Shown piece by piece: positions 37,776 to 48,829 of a DNA stretch of 64,000 bases. Where the stretch lies: the NCBI RefSeq assembly GCF_007655135.1, contig NC_045131.1, forward strand, positions 7,130,001 through 7,194,000. The letters are read 5' to 3'. The translations under genes were made by a program, and so were the position numbers. Position 1 is the first letter of the stretch, and each line of letters starts with the position of its first letter. Source of the DNA: Punica granatum (lineage: Eukaryota; Streptophyta; Magnoliopsida; Myrtales; Lythraceae). A model generated the notes under the pieces. That model was not told where the DNA came from, did no database searches, and saw nothing but the letters and a program-made list of their open reading frames with translations.

Positions 37776-37895
37776 AGAGCTATGTAACTGGTTCCGGCTC
37801 AATGCATGTCCTTTTTGTGCCATGAAAGCTCCTTTTTGAGGATGACCATCTCGCTGGGAAAAAGTTATGCATTGAGCCGAAATCAATTCTCCCCC
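37776..37895 (+). ncRNA. Candidate MIRNA-like hairpin 1 (miR171/miR479-like arm)
   Basis: The 22-nt arms 37786-37807 and 37867-37888 pair with about three mismatches and one G:U, including a perfect 13-bp core (CGGCTCAATGCAT with ATGCATTGAGCCG). The stem extends inward through a poly(U)/poly(A) segment, with a loop of about 45 nt. TATAAAA lies at 37755-37761, about 30 bases before the 5' arm. A second locus at 47592-47695 has the same arms with a diverged loop. The 3' arm contains TTGAGCCG followed by an A-rich stretch and TCAAT, resembling the miR171/miR479 mature sequence (TTGAGCCG, then variable bases, then CAAT). The strand is inferred from the TATA box. Alternatives are a small foldback element or a decayed MIR171 copy. 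Confidence 0.45.
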
Positions 37896-37899
37896 TATC

Positions 37900-38160
37900 C
37901 CAAGTCATGTCGTAATGAAGAACTGGGACTATATGTGGTGATGAAGAACTGGTTTACAAGCAGCCGCATCCTAACCAACCCCCCCTCCAAATCTCAAGTC
38001 ATGGTTATCGTGATGAAGAACTGGTTTAAGAGTCTCGAGTCATGGCTATCTTGATGAAGAACTGGTTTAAGAGTCGGCATACCTCCCTCCTCTTCTCCCG
38101 GCTGGGGCGATCTCAAGTCATGGCTAATCGTGATGAACTCGTTTAAGAGTCGTCTGCATA
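37900..38160. repeat. Short direct repeats (about 40 bp)
   Basis: Four or five degenerate units contain CAAGTCATG, then GATGAAGAACTGG, then TTTAAGAGTC. The AACTGGTTT core resembles the 5' arm of the adjacent hairpin, which suggests amplification of part of that arm. Confidence 0.65.
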
Positions 38161-38399
38161 ATTGTCGTCATGGCTTGCACTTCTGTATCCATATGTATTC
38201 CATCAATCATCATAATGGAGAAGAAGCAGTGTCTCTACGCATGGATATATATGCCGCTTTCACCTGTGCATTGATCATGTTACTTCAGAAAAGATATACA
38301 TTGGAGAGTTCGATGTTGTATCTATTGATGTGTTTCCATCCCTACCGTTCTCCATGAGTACAATACCTGAGTTCCTCATCATCGTTGTATAAGTATTGG

Positions 38400-41300
38400 A
38401 TTGACCTGTCCCCTTACTAGCAAGCTGATCCATTTGACGTGATAACCCTCAGGTATGGTACGCATGGGTACCATAGAAGTTCGCATATATGTGTGTACAC
38501 ATGTACACATATGCATTTGTCTATATGCAATCTTGTCAAAGTGGATGACCCTTAACTGATGTGATCGATTCTTATGGACTATCGGAGACTCTGAAAGTTC
38601 GCCTCCGGTTCCTTTAAGAGAGAAGATTTTTTTTTTTTGGGTGAAAGAAGAGGAGGCATTTTTCTTTTAGAGGGCGTCTTTGATCTTTATATAGGCTTAG
38701 CAAGTCCAAGGGTTTTAGAGTTTTTATTTTTATATATGCCATTTCTCTCGTTAATAATCAATTTCACCTGTGATTATACAATCCCATTTGGACATGTCAT
38801 TACCATTTTCTGACTGCACATCTCAATTTTAATTCGTCATCTTGTTAAGCTTATCCTCTCTTAAACGGTAAGGTTGATATGTGAAAGTTATGAAATTAAC
38901 TAAATGGAATGTATGCGTCCGCAATATCTAAAAAATGCTCCCTGATTTCATGTGACAATTAAAGATTACCATATCTATCTTCTTTAAAAGGTCAATCTTG
39001 TCAAAATTATAGTGGGATTTTTTTTTATTCACTGTTATGATACTGAGAAAAATGCGCCATACTGCGTTATTATGTCACTTCATTACATTATTAGGAGAAA
39101 ACAAGTATCAATTACACAATGTCATTCACAAGAATATATCATACATATTAGATACTAGATACTATTAATTAGTAGATTACACAGGAATATGGTCGTTTTA
39201 GCTGCTAATTAATTAGAGGGAAATTCGTGATGATCCGTTAATGGATTGGCCCATGGGCTGGGTCTCAGAAAAAAAGCTACTAACCCAGAATTAATCTGTG
39301 GGCCTGCACGTCGTCAAGTAAACCTTTTCCAATTTAATGGCAAAATCAGTAATTAATATACGTGTTAACCAACCATGCATAGTGCAGTTAGACAAACTTT
39401 TAACTGCACTACAGGATGTGAAACCTACTAAAAGCATCTCAGGTAAGCGGTAAATCTAATCAAAACTAAGAAGACAACTATTTGTTTTATAATGAGTCCT
39501 ACAATTTGATTAACTAATTAGCATTATATATATAATGCTTCATAAAAGAAAGTAATGAGGGAACAATTGAGATAGTAAGACTTTTCTTCGGCGGTCGGGA
39601 GAAAATATAAGATGAGATTAACGCACCGGAGTAAATATAAGATGTGATTAACACACCGAAGTAACTATATGTTGACTATTTGTGACATTTCATATGTAAT
39701 CAATCAATTTGGCCAAAGTCCCGATATTGAAAAAGTTATATATATTGAATGTAAATTAATCCTATCAAGTTTGCTAAAAAATACTGTTGAATTTTGAAAC
39801 TTAGAAGTAAATAAAAAAGTTGAGTTAATTCCTTATTACTTTTGGGATTTTTTTTATTTCGTAAGTATCTATTGACGTGCGGAATCTTAAATTACATGAA
39901 GATAACCTAGTATACAAAATATAAGATAAGATAATAAGGATGGGCTAGGTGGTCACAAAACAATAAGTCGTCCACTGAAAAATAAATCACCTTATCTAAC
40001 AAGGTTACTAACTTACTATTGCTATTTTGACTTAAAAAAAAAAAAGAAGGGAAAAAGAAAGCGTTAGAAGACCCCTAATCATAGGAACTCCTTATTTCTT
40101 TCGTTCGGACGGGCCTCAAACAACTATCGGCCTTTGATATATAATGTTAGAAGGTCCCGTTAGATCACACTTAGAGAGAGTCGGCAGATAATTTGCCTTT
40201 CTATCATTTTTCATTGATCATATATGTATAAGAGAGCCAATCAGAGCACGAAAATAATAATCAATTATCTCACCCCTAATTAATCGATTAATGAATTGGA
40301 AGGTTGCGTTTGAACATATTTTTTGGGTCAAGCCTTTGGACATAAGATAGGATCATCCACTAAAAAAAGGCACTCCTTCTTCACATATATCATCTTATTT
40401 AATTGTTTTGCTGCAGACCTCGAAATTTTTATTTCTATAGGACAATTTTCTTCCAAGTTTTGTTCTTTCTGAGTCCCGCTACAGTGACCCGGGGTGTCTG
40501 CGACACACAGCTCTCCCGAATCGGATGCGCGTGGGCCTGCAGCCCGCCGGTCGCTGTGGCATCAGATGGTCATGAGACGCAGTGTCACCTAGAACTGAGG
40601 TCATGTTAGCCACTCTTTTTATTTATATGTATCTCAGATTGGACAACTTCAGATGTCAAACGAGTAGAACTCAACATTGTATTTCTTTTATTTAATTATT
40701 TCCCCCCTTTAATTTCTGTATAATTATCAATGTTTTTTTTTTTGTAATTATATGAGACATATATGTATCTCGGACGATTTTCCTCAACGCTTCTGTCCAA
40801 AATCTTGCCGACCTCAGTTTTCTTGGAGTTGTCAGCATCAAACTTGGTGTTCTGTTCAATTCTTCGATGAGATCACGATCTATATCGACAATCTGAAAAT
40901 GTTAAAGGACTTTATTCGTCAAAATTGTATGTCATAAATCAACTAATGAAACAAGCATTTCCACACATATCTTTGTGTACGTAATTTTGTCGCATGACCC
41001 ATATCTAGCAGGGCGGATTCGGATTCGGAGCCCTTATTTGCTCGTAGATGAGTCGACTAGAGTAGTGAATATACACATTACTCAAGCTTTTTGACTATTG
41101 GTGATGATACATACGGATAAGTTACGCAAGTCCTGTTTACACAAAAGATTAATGGCTTGTTTGGTTTCATAGTAGGATTTTAAAATCTTACCTTAACTTA
41201 ATCTTACCAATAATAAAACAAAATAACTTATACAAAGTCAAAGGGTGAACCCCATTTATACCATTCTTTTTCCACAATAAAACAAAATAACTCATATAAA

Positions 41301-41813
41301 GTCAAAGGATGGGCCACATTTATATCACACTTTTTCAAAATCTGATTTTAAAATCCTACTTTGAAACTAAACGCAGCATAAGGCTACTGAATACCTGCAA
41401 TCGAGCCCCTGAGGAGGATAAACAAGTACCTGGAACTCGAACCCAAGTTCATATTCCATTCTAAGTTTCAGATATGCAGATGTTCTGCACTGCCCAGAAA
41501 CATAAACGCATCGATGACCCCATTTCTACTACTTGAAAGAAGGGAAATTTTTTTCCATTTTCCACCAAAGCAATACAGTCAATTGACTATAATATACTGT
41601 TTGCTTCTCCGGCCTGTCTCCTGCTGCAGATCGGGCGGATAAATCAGTAGAATTTTATTATTTTATTCTTCTTTATTTATTGTTAATGCTCTTTTGCCTT
41701 GTTTCCCTCTTCCTTACTTTCATTGATACAATGATGTGCTAAAGTGAGGCCTGTCTGAGAAGTCAGGTATTGTCGAGGTGTTTTCGGGTTTGTACCAGGA
41801 AAAAAAGACTCTA
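38400..41813. other. Intergenic region upstream of receptor-kinase copy A
   Basis: No gene is seen. About 40066-40960 is segment S1 of a three-copy duplicated block (S2 near 44750-45450, S3 near 48830-49470). A MITE lies at 41155-41385, and 41560-41810 resembles the proximal promoter of copy C (GATCGGGCGGATAAATCAG versus AAATCGGGCGGAGAAATCAG). Confidence 0.5.
41155..41385. mobile_element. MITE with long inverted ends
   Basis: The left end (TGTTTGGTTTCATAGTAGG, then ATTTTAAAATC) and the reverse complement of the right end (TGCGTTTAGTTTCAAAGTAGG, then ATTTTAAAATC) match over about 30 bases. The interior carries two direct copies of an AATAAAACAAAATAACT, then CAAAGTCAAAGG block. Confidence 0.75.
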
Positions 41814-44660
41814 ATGGCGGCCTCGATGAGGATGCTGCTTTCCTTGGCCATACTTTACGTGGGATTTCACTCTGGCTGCTCTTTCACGGATCCTCAAGAT
41901 GGTGAGTTGCTCCTTCTGTAATTCTTTTTGAAGTCTCATGTGAACGGAGTCAATATGGATGCATAGTTTGGATAATCAGTGGTCGAGTTTCTTGTTTCAC
42001 AGTAAAGTTATTTGCTGTAATTGCAGCTGCTGTGCTTATGGCTCTGAGAGATTCATGGCTTAACACGCCACCTAGCTGGGGAGAGTCCGATGATCCTTGC
42101 GGTGGCTTCTGGGAGGGCATCACCTGCAACAACTCTAGGGTCACTGCTCTGTAAGTGTCCATAAACCGATTAACTAGTTTCCAGCAGTGTTCTTTTTCTG
42201 TCAATGAATATAAGAAGTATCATGATGGATCGATGCATCTCAGGGGGTTATCGAGTCTTCGCATTAAAGGACAGCTCAGCGGGGACATAGGTGGACTTAC
42301 CGAATTAAGAAGTCTGTGAGTCATCAAATAAACTGTACTTGCCAGCAACTTCTGAAGAAAATGTTCAAATTCTCCTTCACCCTGAACAAACGGTTATCCT
42401 GCAGGGATTTGTCGAACAACAAGGATCTCAGCGGTCCCCTCTCTCCCCGATTAGGAGACCTACAGAATCTGAACATACTGTAACAACATCAATTGAAATC
42501 TCCTTAACATCATATCATTAGATGTTTTCCCCTTGTTTGCTTCTTATGAGAAGTTTCTCCATTTCCATCATTCGGGATCTTAGCCGGTTGCAACTTTACT
42601 GGTAGCATCCCCGACAAGCTTGGCAAACTTGCAGAGCTATCCTTCTTGTAAGAATCCGCAACACTATATCGAGATCAATTATATTACATATGTCATCCCT
42701 TTGATGATCTTGCTAAGCCGTATGCATTTTTTCCTTTTGTGCTCAGGGCTCTCGACTCAAACAAATTAGATGGGCACATACCGCCTTCTCTGGGTAACCT
42801 GTCCAAACTCTATTGGCTCGACTTGGCCGATAATCAATTGAGTGGGCCAATACCTGTTTCTCCAGGCTTGGATCAACTCAAGAATGCAAAACACTTGTAC
42901 GCTTTTCTTTCTTTATCTCCTCCAATTCCTAACTTTATCTTCAAGTCGTGGCAGCACATCTCGTATCAGTAGATTGTGTTGGCAAGGCCATTCTGCTGCC
43001 AGTGCCGGTGACAACACCTTGTCGCATCTTTTGCATTGGATTTTTGCCCGTTTCTCCATGTCTGCAGTGCTTAAATCGCTTAAATGTGTTTGATTTTGTT
43101 ACTTTCAGGCACTTAAACAAGAACCAGCTCTCAGGTACCATTCCAGAGCAACTATTTAGCCCAGATATGATCCTGACAGATGTGTGAGTTCACATCTCAT
43201 GACCTAGTCTATGGTGCATACTTTTTTCACGTAATCCTACACTTGAACTCTTATACCTTTTCATTACAGGTATTTCGATAATAATATGTTGACCGGGCCT
43301 ATCCCGTCAAGTCTAGGATACGTTCAGACATTACAGGTCCTGTGAGTAAAGGAACCGCTGTCCTCTCATCTTTCTTTCTTTTCTTAATGCAGAGCTCAGA
43401 GCTCTTCCATTAACCGGTATTTACTCTTAACAGTCGGCTCGATAGCAATGCTCTGTCGGGGCAAGTCCCATCTAATCTCAAGAACCTGATGATTCTCACA
43501 GAACTGTGAGTCGTATATCAATTTATTTTTGGCATCTGCTTCACATTCTTTCTTTGGTCATACTAATTGAAATTTCCCTGGAAATGGCTCTGCGTTCTTC
43601 CAGGAACTTGGCTTACAACAAGCTAGATGGTGTAGTGCCGGACTTAAGTAACATGAATGCACTTAGCTACGTGTGAGTATTAGTGCCGCAGCAATCGCAT
43701 ATTTATGAGGAATCTATTCCATTTTTTATGCTTATGCATATCTTCATTTCATGGTCAGGAACTTGAGCAATAACTCTTTCGAGTCGTCACCTGCTCCTGA
43801 TTGGTTCTCAAATTTACCATCGCTCACGACACTGTGAGCATTCTACAAAATTCATTTTTGAGTTAGATTCGATGAATTTCATCTTTATAAAAGTTACTAT
43901 GACTATATTCATTATATGTTGCTGTACACAGGGTTATAGAATATGGACCGCTTATGGGGACTATACCAGGGAAGATCTTTTCACTTCCTCACCTACAGCA
44001 AGTGTGAGTTGGAACCTTGATCTCAAACCCACCTCGGAATATGAACTATGTGAACTCTGTATATGATTGCTGATTTTCTCGGGTTTCAGGATGCTGCGAA
44101 ACAATGCCTTCTCAGGCAGCTTGAACATAACAACCGGAGTTAGCGCAGAGTTGACACTAGTTGATCTGCAGGACAACAACATTTCATCCATAGTGCTGGG
44201 TTACCCCTACTACGCAAATACATTAATGTGAGACCAGTTGCATTTAACACATTGACTCTTGTCATCTAAATATGCTTGAAAATTCATTGTATACTCTCTA
44301 ATTTACATGAACGGTGATGAATTTGCGTGCTTCAGGTTGACGGGGAACCCAATCTGCGAGACTTCGACCATAAATGCTACTTTTTGCAGGGTCCAACAAG
44401 GCAGGAAGCCACTCTAACTCTCCTCCGACTGACATCAGACAGCTTGCTTTACGCAACTGATCAATTGGATCTCTTTACCCTGCAACCGTATTTTTCAGTT
44501 TTGCTTTCTTGGACTCCGGCTCCATACTTCACCAGGAAAGTTGACGAGACACCTAATGATGAATGGCCTTGGATTGGCATTGGCATTACGATCTATCTAA
44601 CTGAACTATCAGTGAATTGTCTACGGTCGTACATCTCAATTAATAGACGAGGTGTAGTAC
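41814..44660 (+). pseudogene. HPCA1-like LRR receptor kinase, copy A: ectodomain only, disrupted
   Basis: The start (MAASMRMLLSLAILYVGFHS) and 14 ectodomain exons match copy C: the N-terminal cap (LRDSWLNTPPSWGESDDPCG), LRRs (SKLYWLDLADNQLSGPIPV, LAYNKLDGVVPDL) and NNISSI. Phases mostly agree. Two defects show. The exon 5 acceptor, CCAG in copy C (about 51390), reads TCGG here, just before GATCTTAGCCGGTTGC. In the exon starting at 44336 the frame runs to Cys-Arg-Val-Gln-Gln-Gly and then hits TAA at 44415-44417. At that point it has lost about 380 bases present in copy B and joins the non-kinase tail also found in copy B. The Cys-rich juxtamembrane domain, transmembrane segment and kinase are absent. 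It could be transcribed as a soluble ectodomain fragment, but the lost acceptor argues against a normal product. Confidence 0.85.
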
Positions 44661-44749
44661 TGCATTTGATAAACTTTTACCAGCAGCTTAGGAGTCGAAA
44701 CGTTCTAAAATATGACCCCCGCCTTTTTAATAAGGTTACTTGCTTCAGA

Positions 44750-45480
44750 AGACTGCCAGTCATAGGAACTCCTTATTTTGTTTGTTCGAACGGCCTCGAT
44801 CTGTAATGGTGGAGTTGGAGGTCCCTTCATGTCACGCGTAGAGAAAAGCCGGCACATTGTTTGCCCTTCTACTCTATTTCTTCGATTATATAAGAAAACC
44901 GACTAGAAATAGAAAAATAATGGAACTATATATGTACATATTTTACAAAGGCCTTCAAAACTCAGACCAAATGTCTAGTGTCCCATATCCTAATAATAAA
45001 ATTAATGAATCGAATTGCGCATTTGGACATGTTTTTGGCCCAAGCGCTTGGACATAAGATGGATCGTCCAGAAAACGCCTTTTTCCACAATAAATCATCC
45101 CAATTTTTCCTTTTAAATATTTTTGCAGACCTCGAAATGACTTCTTCTCATTTATGATTTATGTTGTTCTTTTTCTTTTTTCCTTTTATTGGACATCTTC
45201 AGATATTAACATATGTCAGAAAACTCAACATGTTATTTTAATTAATTGATTCTCACCCGCACACACCCCCCGGAAATTCTCTACGTTTAATTATGTCTTT
45301 GTAATATTCTCCCATCTGACTCTTCTTTTGTGACCCGTTTCTTGCCAACATCAGTTTTTTTGGAGTTTTCGCTTCAAATTTAATCTGTTCAATTTTATAC
45401 GCCTTGATATATATTTGCAAGCATAGAATGTTCAAAAGGACTTTCAAAGTCATATGTCGTCGTTATGGAATTAAGGTATT
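44750..45480. repeat. Duplicated intergenic segment S2
   Basis: Aligns with S1 (about 40066-40960) and S3 (about 48830-49470). Shared landmarks are CATAGGAACTCCTTATTT (S1, S2), TTTGCCTTTCTA/TTTGCCCTTCTA, a GGACATAAGATxGGATC block, and AACATCAGTTTT followed by TTCAAATTTxxTCTxTTCAAT (S2, S3). The segment sits between copies A and B of the receptor kinase, so it was duplicated with the kinase unit. Confidence 0.7.
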
Positions 45481-45818
45481 AATTGATTCTTTTTCTATTA
45501 CGAACAAGAATCGTGAATCCAGTTGGGGTATAATATAAAGAAAAAAGAGATATATTAGTTAAGAACATAGATCCTACTAGTGAGAATCGAACTAATCAAG
45601 ACCTATTATTCTCAAATTGAATTGAGAACCATAGTACCAATGCATCAAACCCTCTCTCTTAATTGAATGTATCGAAGGATCACATGTGCCTTTAAGAGAA
45701 GGTACACTGTTGGAACAAGAATAGGAAAGTGAACATCCGCATTAACGTTCGATAAATTTCTTATCTGATTAGTCTTAGTAGAATAACATACATTATATCA
45801 AAATCCAACTGTATACAG

Positions 45819-46860
45819 GGTTATAGAATACGGACTGCTAGTGGGGACTATACCGGGGAAGATCTTTTCACTTCCTCATTACAGCAAATGTAAGTTGGAT
45901 CTTTCATCACAAACCCAACATATGAAACTTTGTGTACTGTCAACAGTGACCTTGCTAAACTTCTCCATACATGTCATTGCCAATTTTGTTGGGTTTCAGG
46001 ATGTTGAGAAACAATGCATTCTCCGGCCACTTGAACATGACAAGCTGAGTAAGCGAACACAGTTGATGCTCCTTGATTTGCAGGACAACAACATTTCATC
46101 CATAACCCTTAGCTACCCCTACTACACTGCAAATACATTAATGTCAGACCCCTCCTGGTTCCTATGTCTTCCATATATGCTCGACAGCTGACATACATCA
46201 TATTCTCTGTTACGTGACACGTGATGAACTCGAACCCGACTTTTCGCTGGGAGCAACAAGGCAGCATGCCATACTCCACGAACCACACCAGCTTCGGGAC
46301 CTACACATGTCCTCCCAATGTGCGATCAGTCCCAGGTGCAACTGCGCCTTCCCCATGAGGAACTCTGCACATTAGGGTCCAGGACGTGTCAAATGCAGAC
46401 TTGTTCAACGCGCTTGAGACTACCCGGTGGACAGAACTTGGGCTTCCTCCTGGTTCAGTCTATCTGCAGAATCCCTTATTCAATGCGGACAACCACCTCC
46501 GAGTGCAGTTCTCGTTTTTCCCGCCCTCAGGGAAATTCTTCAATTGTACAGAGCTCCTGAGGATTGGTATGAGTTTTCTAACCATACTTTCAAGCCACCA
46601 GAGCAGTTCGGTCCACATTACTTCATTGCATCTCCTTACAGGCGCACACCACTCTGACTCTCCGCCTGCTCACATCAGACCACTTGCTTTAGGCAATCGC
46701 TCTACTGGGATCCCACTCTTTACCCAGTCGCAGTATTTTTCAATTTTGCTTTCTTCGAATGTGTCTCCATACTTCACCTCTAATTTTGATAAGACAGCTA
46801 ATGATGAATGGCCTTGATTGGCATTGGCATTGCGATCTATCTAAACTGTCAGTAAATTGT
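45819..46860 (+). pseudogene. HPCA1-like receptor kinase, copy B: 5'- and 3'-truncated fragment
   Basis: Begins at the equivalent of exon 12 (VIEYGLLVGTIPGKIFSLPH) and continues through exon 13 (MLRNNAFSGHLNMTS, then a stop near 46046) and parts of exon 14 (DVSNADLFNALE, LGLPPGSVYLQNP, LRVQFSFFPPSGKFFN, KPPEQFGPHYFIASPY). After IASPY the similarity to copy C ends and a tail shared with copy A follows (about 46640-46860). Exons 1-11, the transmembrane segment and the kinase are missing, and several frameshifts are present. It cannot encode a receptor. Confidence 0.85.
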
Positions 46861-47149
46861 CAAAGATGTACTGCTCATACATCTTCATAAATTTCAACTA
46901 GCAACGCCGGCTCACCGCAATTCCCCTTGTCAGCCCGTGATGACCTGCTATCACCGAAAAAGATTCTTTGAAATGATGTATGCAATGAAAAATTAAGATA
47001 TTGGAAGTCAAACGAATTTATCAGTCTGATTTATATTAGTGAGGTTGGACGGCAATGGAAGGCAATTGTATAGAACTTTTTGTATACTAGGTGTATTAGA
47101 ATATCACATGTGCTATTAATTGAATGTATATACATATTTTGTACAAGAA

Positions 47150-47480
47150 TAGGAATGTCAAAATCCACATTATTTATCGACATAAAAAATTTAGCGGAAG
47201 GGCTAATAAATGCATTGATGATATAAAAAGTACAGTTCGGTGAAAGCAGTGTATGTGGTTGAGCGGACCTTTGACGAAAGGTTATGCGTTGAGCAACTCT
47301 CTCTCTCTCGCGATCATGACAAATGTGACAAAGAAGAAGAAGCCTTCATTCTTGTTTATAGCCAAGCAGACGAAGATCCATAAAAACATATGGACATTTT
47401 GAGCTGCTGATAATATAAGAAATCTTTCATAGGTATAGGCTTAACCAATCCAAGGGTTTTATGTTTTCCTTTTCTGTATG
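47150..47480. repeat. Duplicated module U2 with a degraded hairpin
   Basis: Shares GAATAGGAA, AAATTTAGCGG, TATAAAA (47222-47228) and GGTTATGCGTTGAGC (about 47280-47294) with U1, but the 5' arm and loop are largely deleted. The hairpin is therefore not functional in this copy. The block ends at the AGGCTTAACCAATCCAAGG landmark. Confidence 0.55.
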
Positions 47481-47579
47481 TCAAGTCTCCTTCTGATTAA
47501 TACAATTGTATCTTTTTTTACTTGGGAGAACAACACAATTGTATCTTGATATAAAAAATAAAAAAAAAGCATAGCTTAA

Positions 47580-47710
47580 CGAGGGCGATGTAACTGGTTT
47601 CGGCTCAATTCATATCTTTATATGGCAGGAAATGCTCCCGTATGAGGGGGAGCGTAATTTGACAGAAAAGTTGTGCATTGAGCCGAAAACAAGTTTTCTT
47701 ATTGTCTCTC
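47580..47710 (+). ncRNA. Candidate MIRNA-like hairpin 2
   Basis: Arms 47592-47613 and 47674-47695 pair over 22 nt with two mismatches plus G:U: AACTGGTTT with AAACAAGTT (one mismatch) and TTTCGGCTCAA with TTGAGCCGAAA (perfect). The terminal loop itself folds (GCTCCC with GGGAGC, about 47633-47652). The arms match hairpin 1 at 20 of 22 positions on the 5' side, while the loop is clearly different. A TATAAAAA sits at 47550-47557. The conserved arms with a diverged loop argue for selection on the duplex; the duplication may also simply be young. I infer the function and do not see it. Confidence 0.45.
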
Positions 47711-47879
47711 TCGGACAAAGAGAGATATCGAGGTCATCACAACCCCAAAAAGATGAAGAAGAAGATCTCATGCTTGTAAGAGATGAGCATATGTTCTCTA
47801 ATGAGGCTGTATGTGAAAGAGGCACAGTGAGAAGAGAAGGGATTTGTGTGGTCTTTATATAGGCTTAGCCAAATCTTCA

Positions 47880-48062
47880 AGAGTGCGTTTGGTTTCAGAG
47901 TTAAATTAACTTTGATTTTGATTTTGATTTTGATTGTGGAAAATGACAAATGAGATGGTATTATAAATTTGACTTGGGAAACATGTGTTTTTGTTGTGTA
48001 GTGGGTAGTTAAAATCAAAATCATGATTCTAAAATCAAACTCTGAAACCAAACGGGCCCGAG
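47880..48062. mobile_element. MITE with TGCGTTTGGTTTCAGAGTT ends
   Basis: The left end TGCGTTTGGTTTCAGAGTT and the reverse complement of the right end, CCGTTTGGTTTCAGAGTTT, form a near-perfect inverted repeat. A short GATTTT tandem lies just inside the left end. Confidence 0.8.
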
Positions 48063-48139
48063 TTTCAGAATTTTCTTTTGATATATGTTAAGTCTTCTTT
48101 TGGTTTATGTAATCACCTGGTAAATTTCTGAATAGGATT

Positions 48140-48425
48140 ATATTTGGACGTGCCATCCGTTTGGTTTTATAGTCGATTTTTAAAATTTTAACTCTAACTT
48201 TAACTCTGCTCACTACACAATAAAAGTCAACAATATAATCATTATTTTTTCCTTTTTCTTCAAATTTTTTAACCATTCAATTCAATTTTTAATACTAAAT
48301 TCTCTCGACTATTCATTACATTTTCACACTTTTTTTCTCATAATTCAGCAACACAATCATTACAATTAAATTAAAATCAAAACTCAACTCTACTTAACTC
48401 TAAAATCAAACTATGCGGATCCTCG
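48140..48425. mobile_element. MITE, copy 3 of the 18596/20050 family
   Basis: The left end CCGTTTGGTTTTATAGTCGA and the reverse complement of the right end, GCATAGTTTGATTTTAGAGT, form the inverted repeat. The interior (CAATTCAATTTTTAATACTAAATT, CTATTCATTACATTTTCACA) matches the element at 20050. Confidence 0.7.
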
Positions 48426-48829
48426 ATTTTTAACCTACCATCTTGTTCTAGAGCATATGATCATCTCTTTAACAGTACGGTCGATACGTAAAAATACATA
48501 AGATTTTGTCATGTTATTACGTTCGAGGAATCAACCGAGTACCAATAATCCAATGAATCGCCTTTATGTTATCATACATACTGTTAATTGGTAGACTTGC
48601 CGGGTAAATTAGTTGTTTACTGTCTTCTAATGAGAGGGAACTTCCTATCATCCCAATAATGGGCCAGAATCAGTAATTTACGGTCCAATGAGCTACCGTC
48701 CGGGCTGCAAACCATTCCGGGTGGAGATTTTCATCAATTTGTGGATCCTAAAGGTACCTTTTTTTTTTTTTAATGCTGTAAATTTTTATGTTTTGTTTGG
48801 ATACGAAGGAAAAGGAAAGGAGGGGACAC

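Larger units (their letters stand above)
37680..38760. repeat. Duplicated module U1 (TATA box, hairpin, short repeats)
   Basis: This block recurs in part at about 45712-45760, 47150-47480 (U2) and 47580-47880 (U3). Shared landmarks are GAATAGGAAAGTGAACATC, AAATTTAGCGG, TATAAAA, the hairpin arms and, at the far end, TTTATATAGGCTTAG followed in U1 and U2 by TCCAAGGGTTTTA. The repeats flank the receptor-kinase copies and were probably moved with them. Confidence 0.6.
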
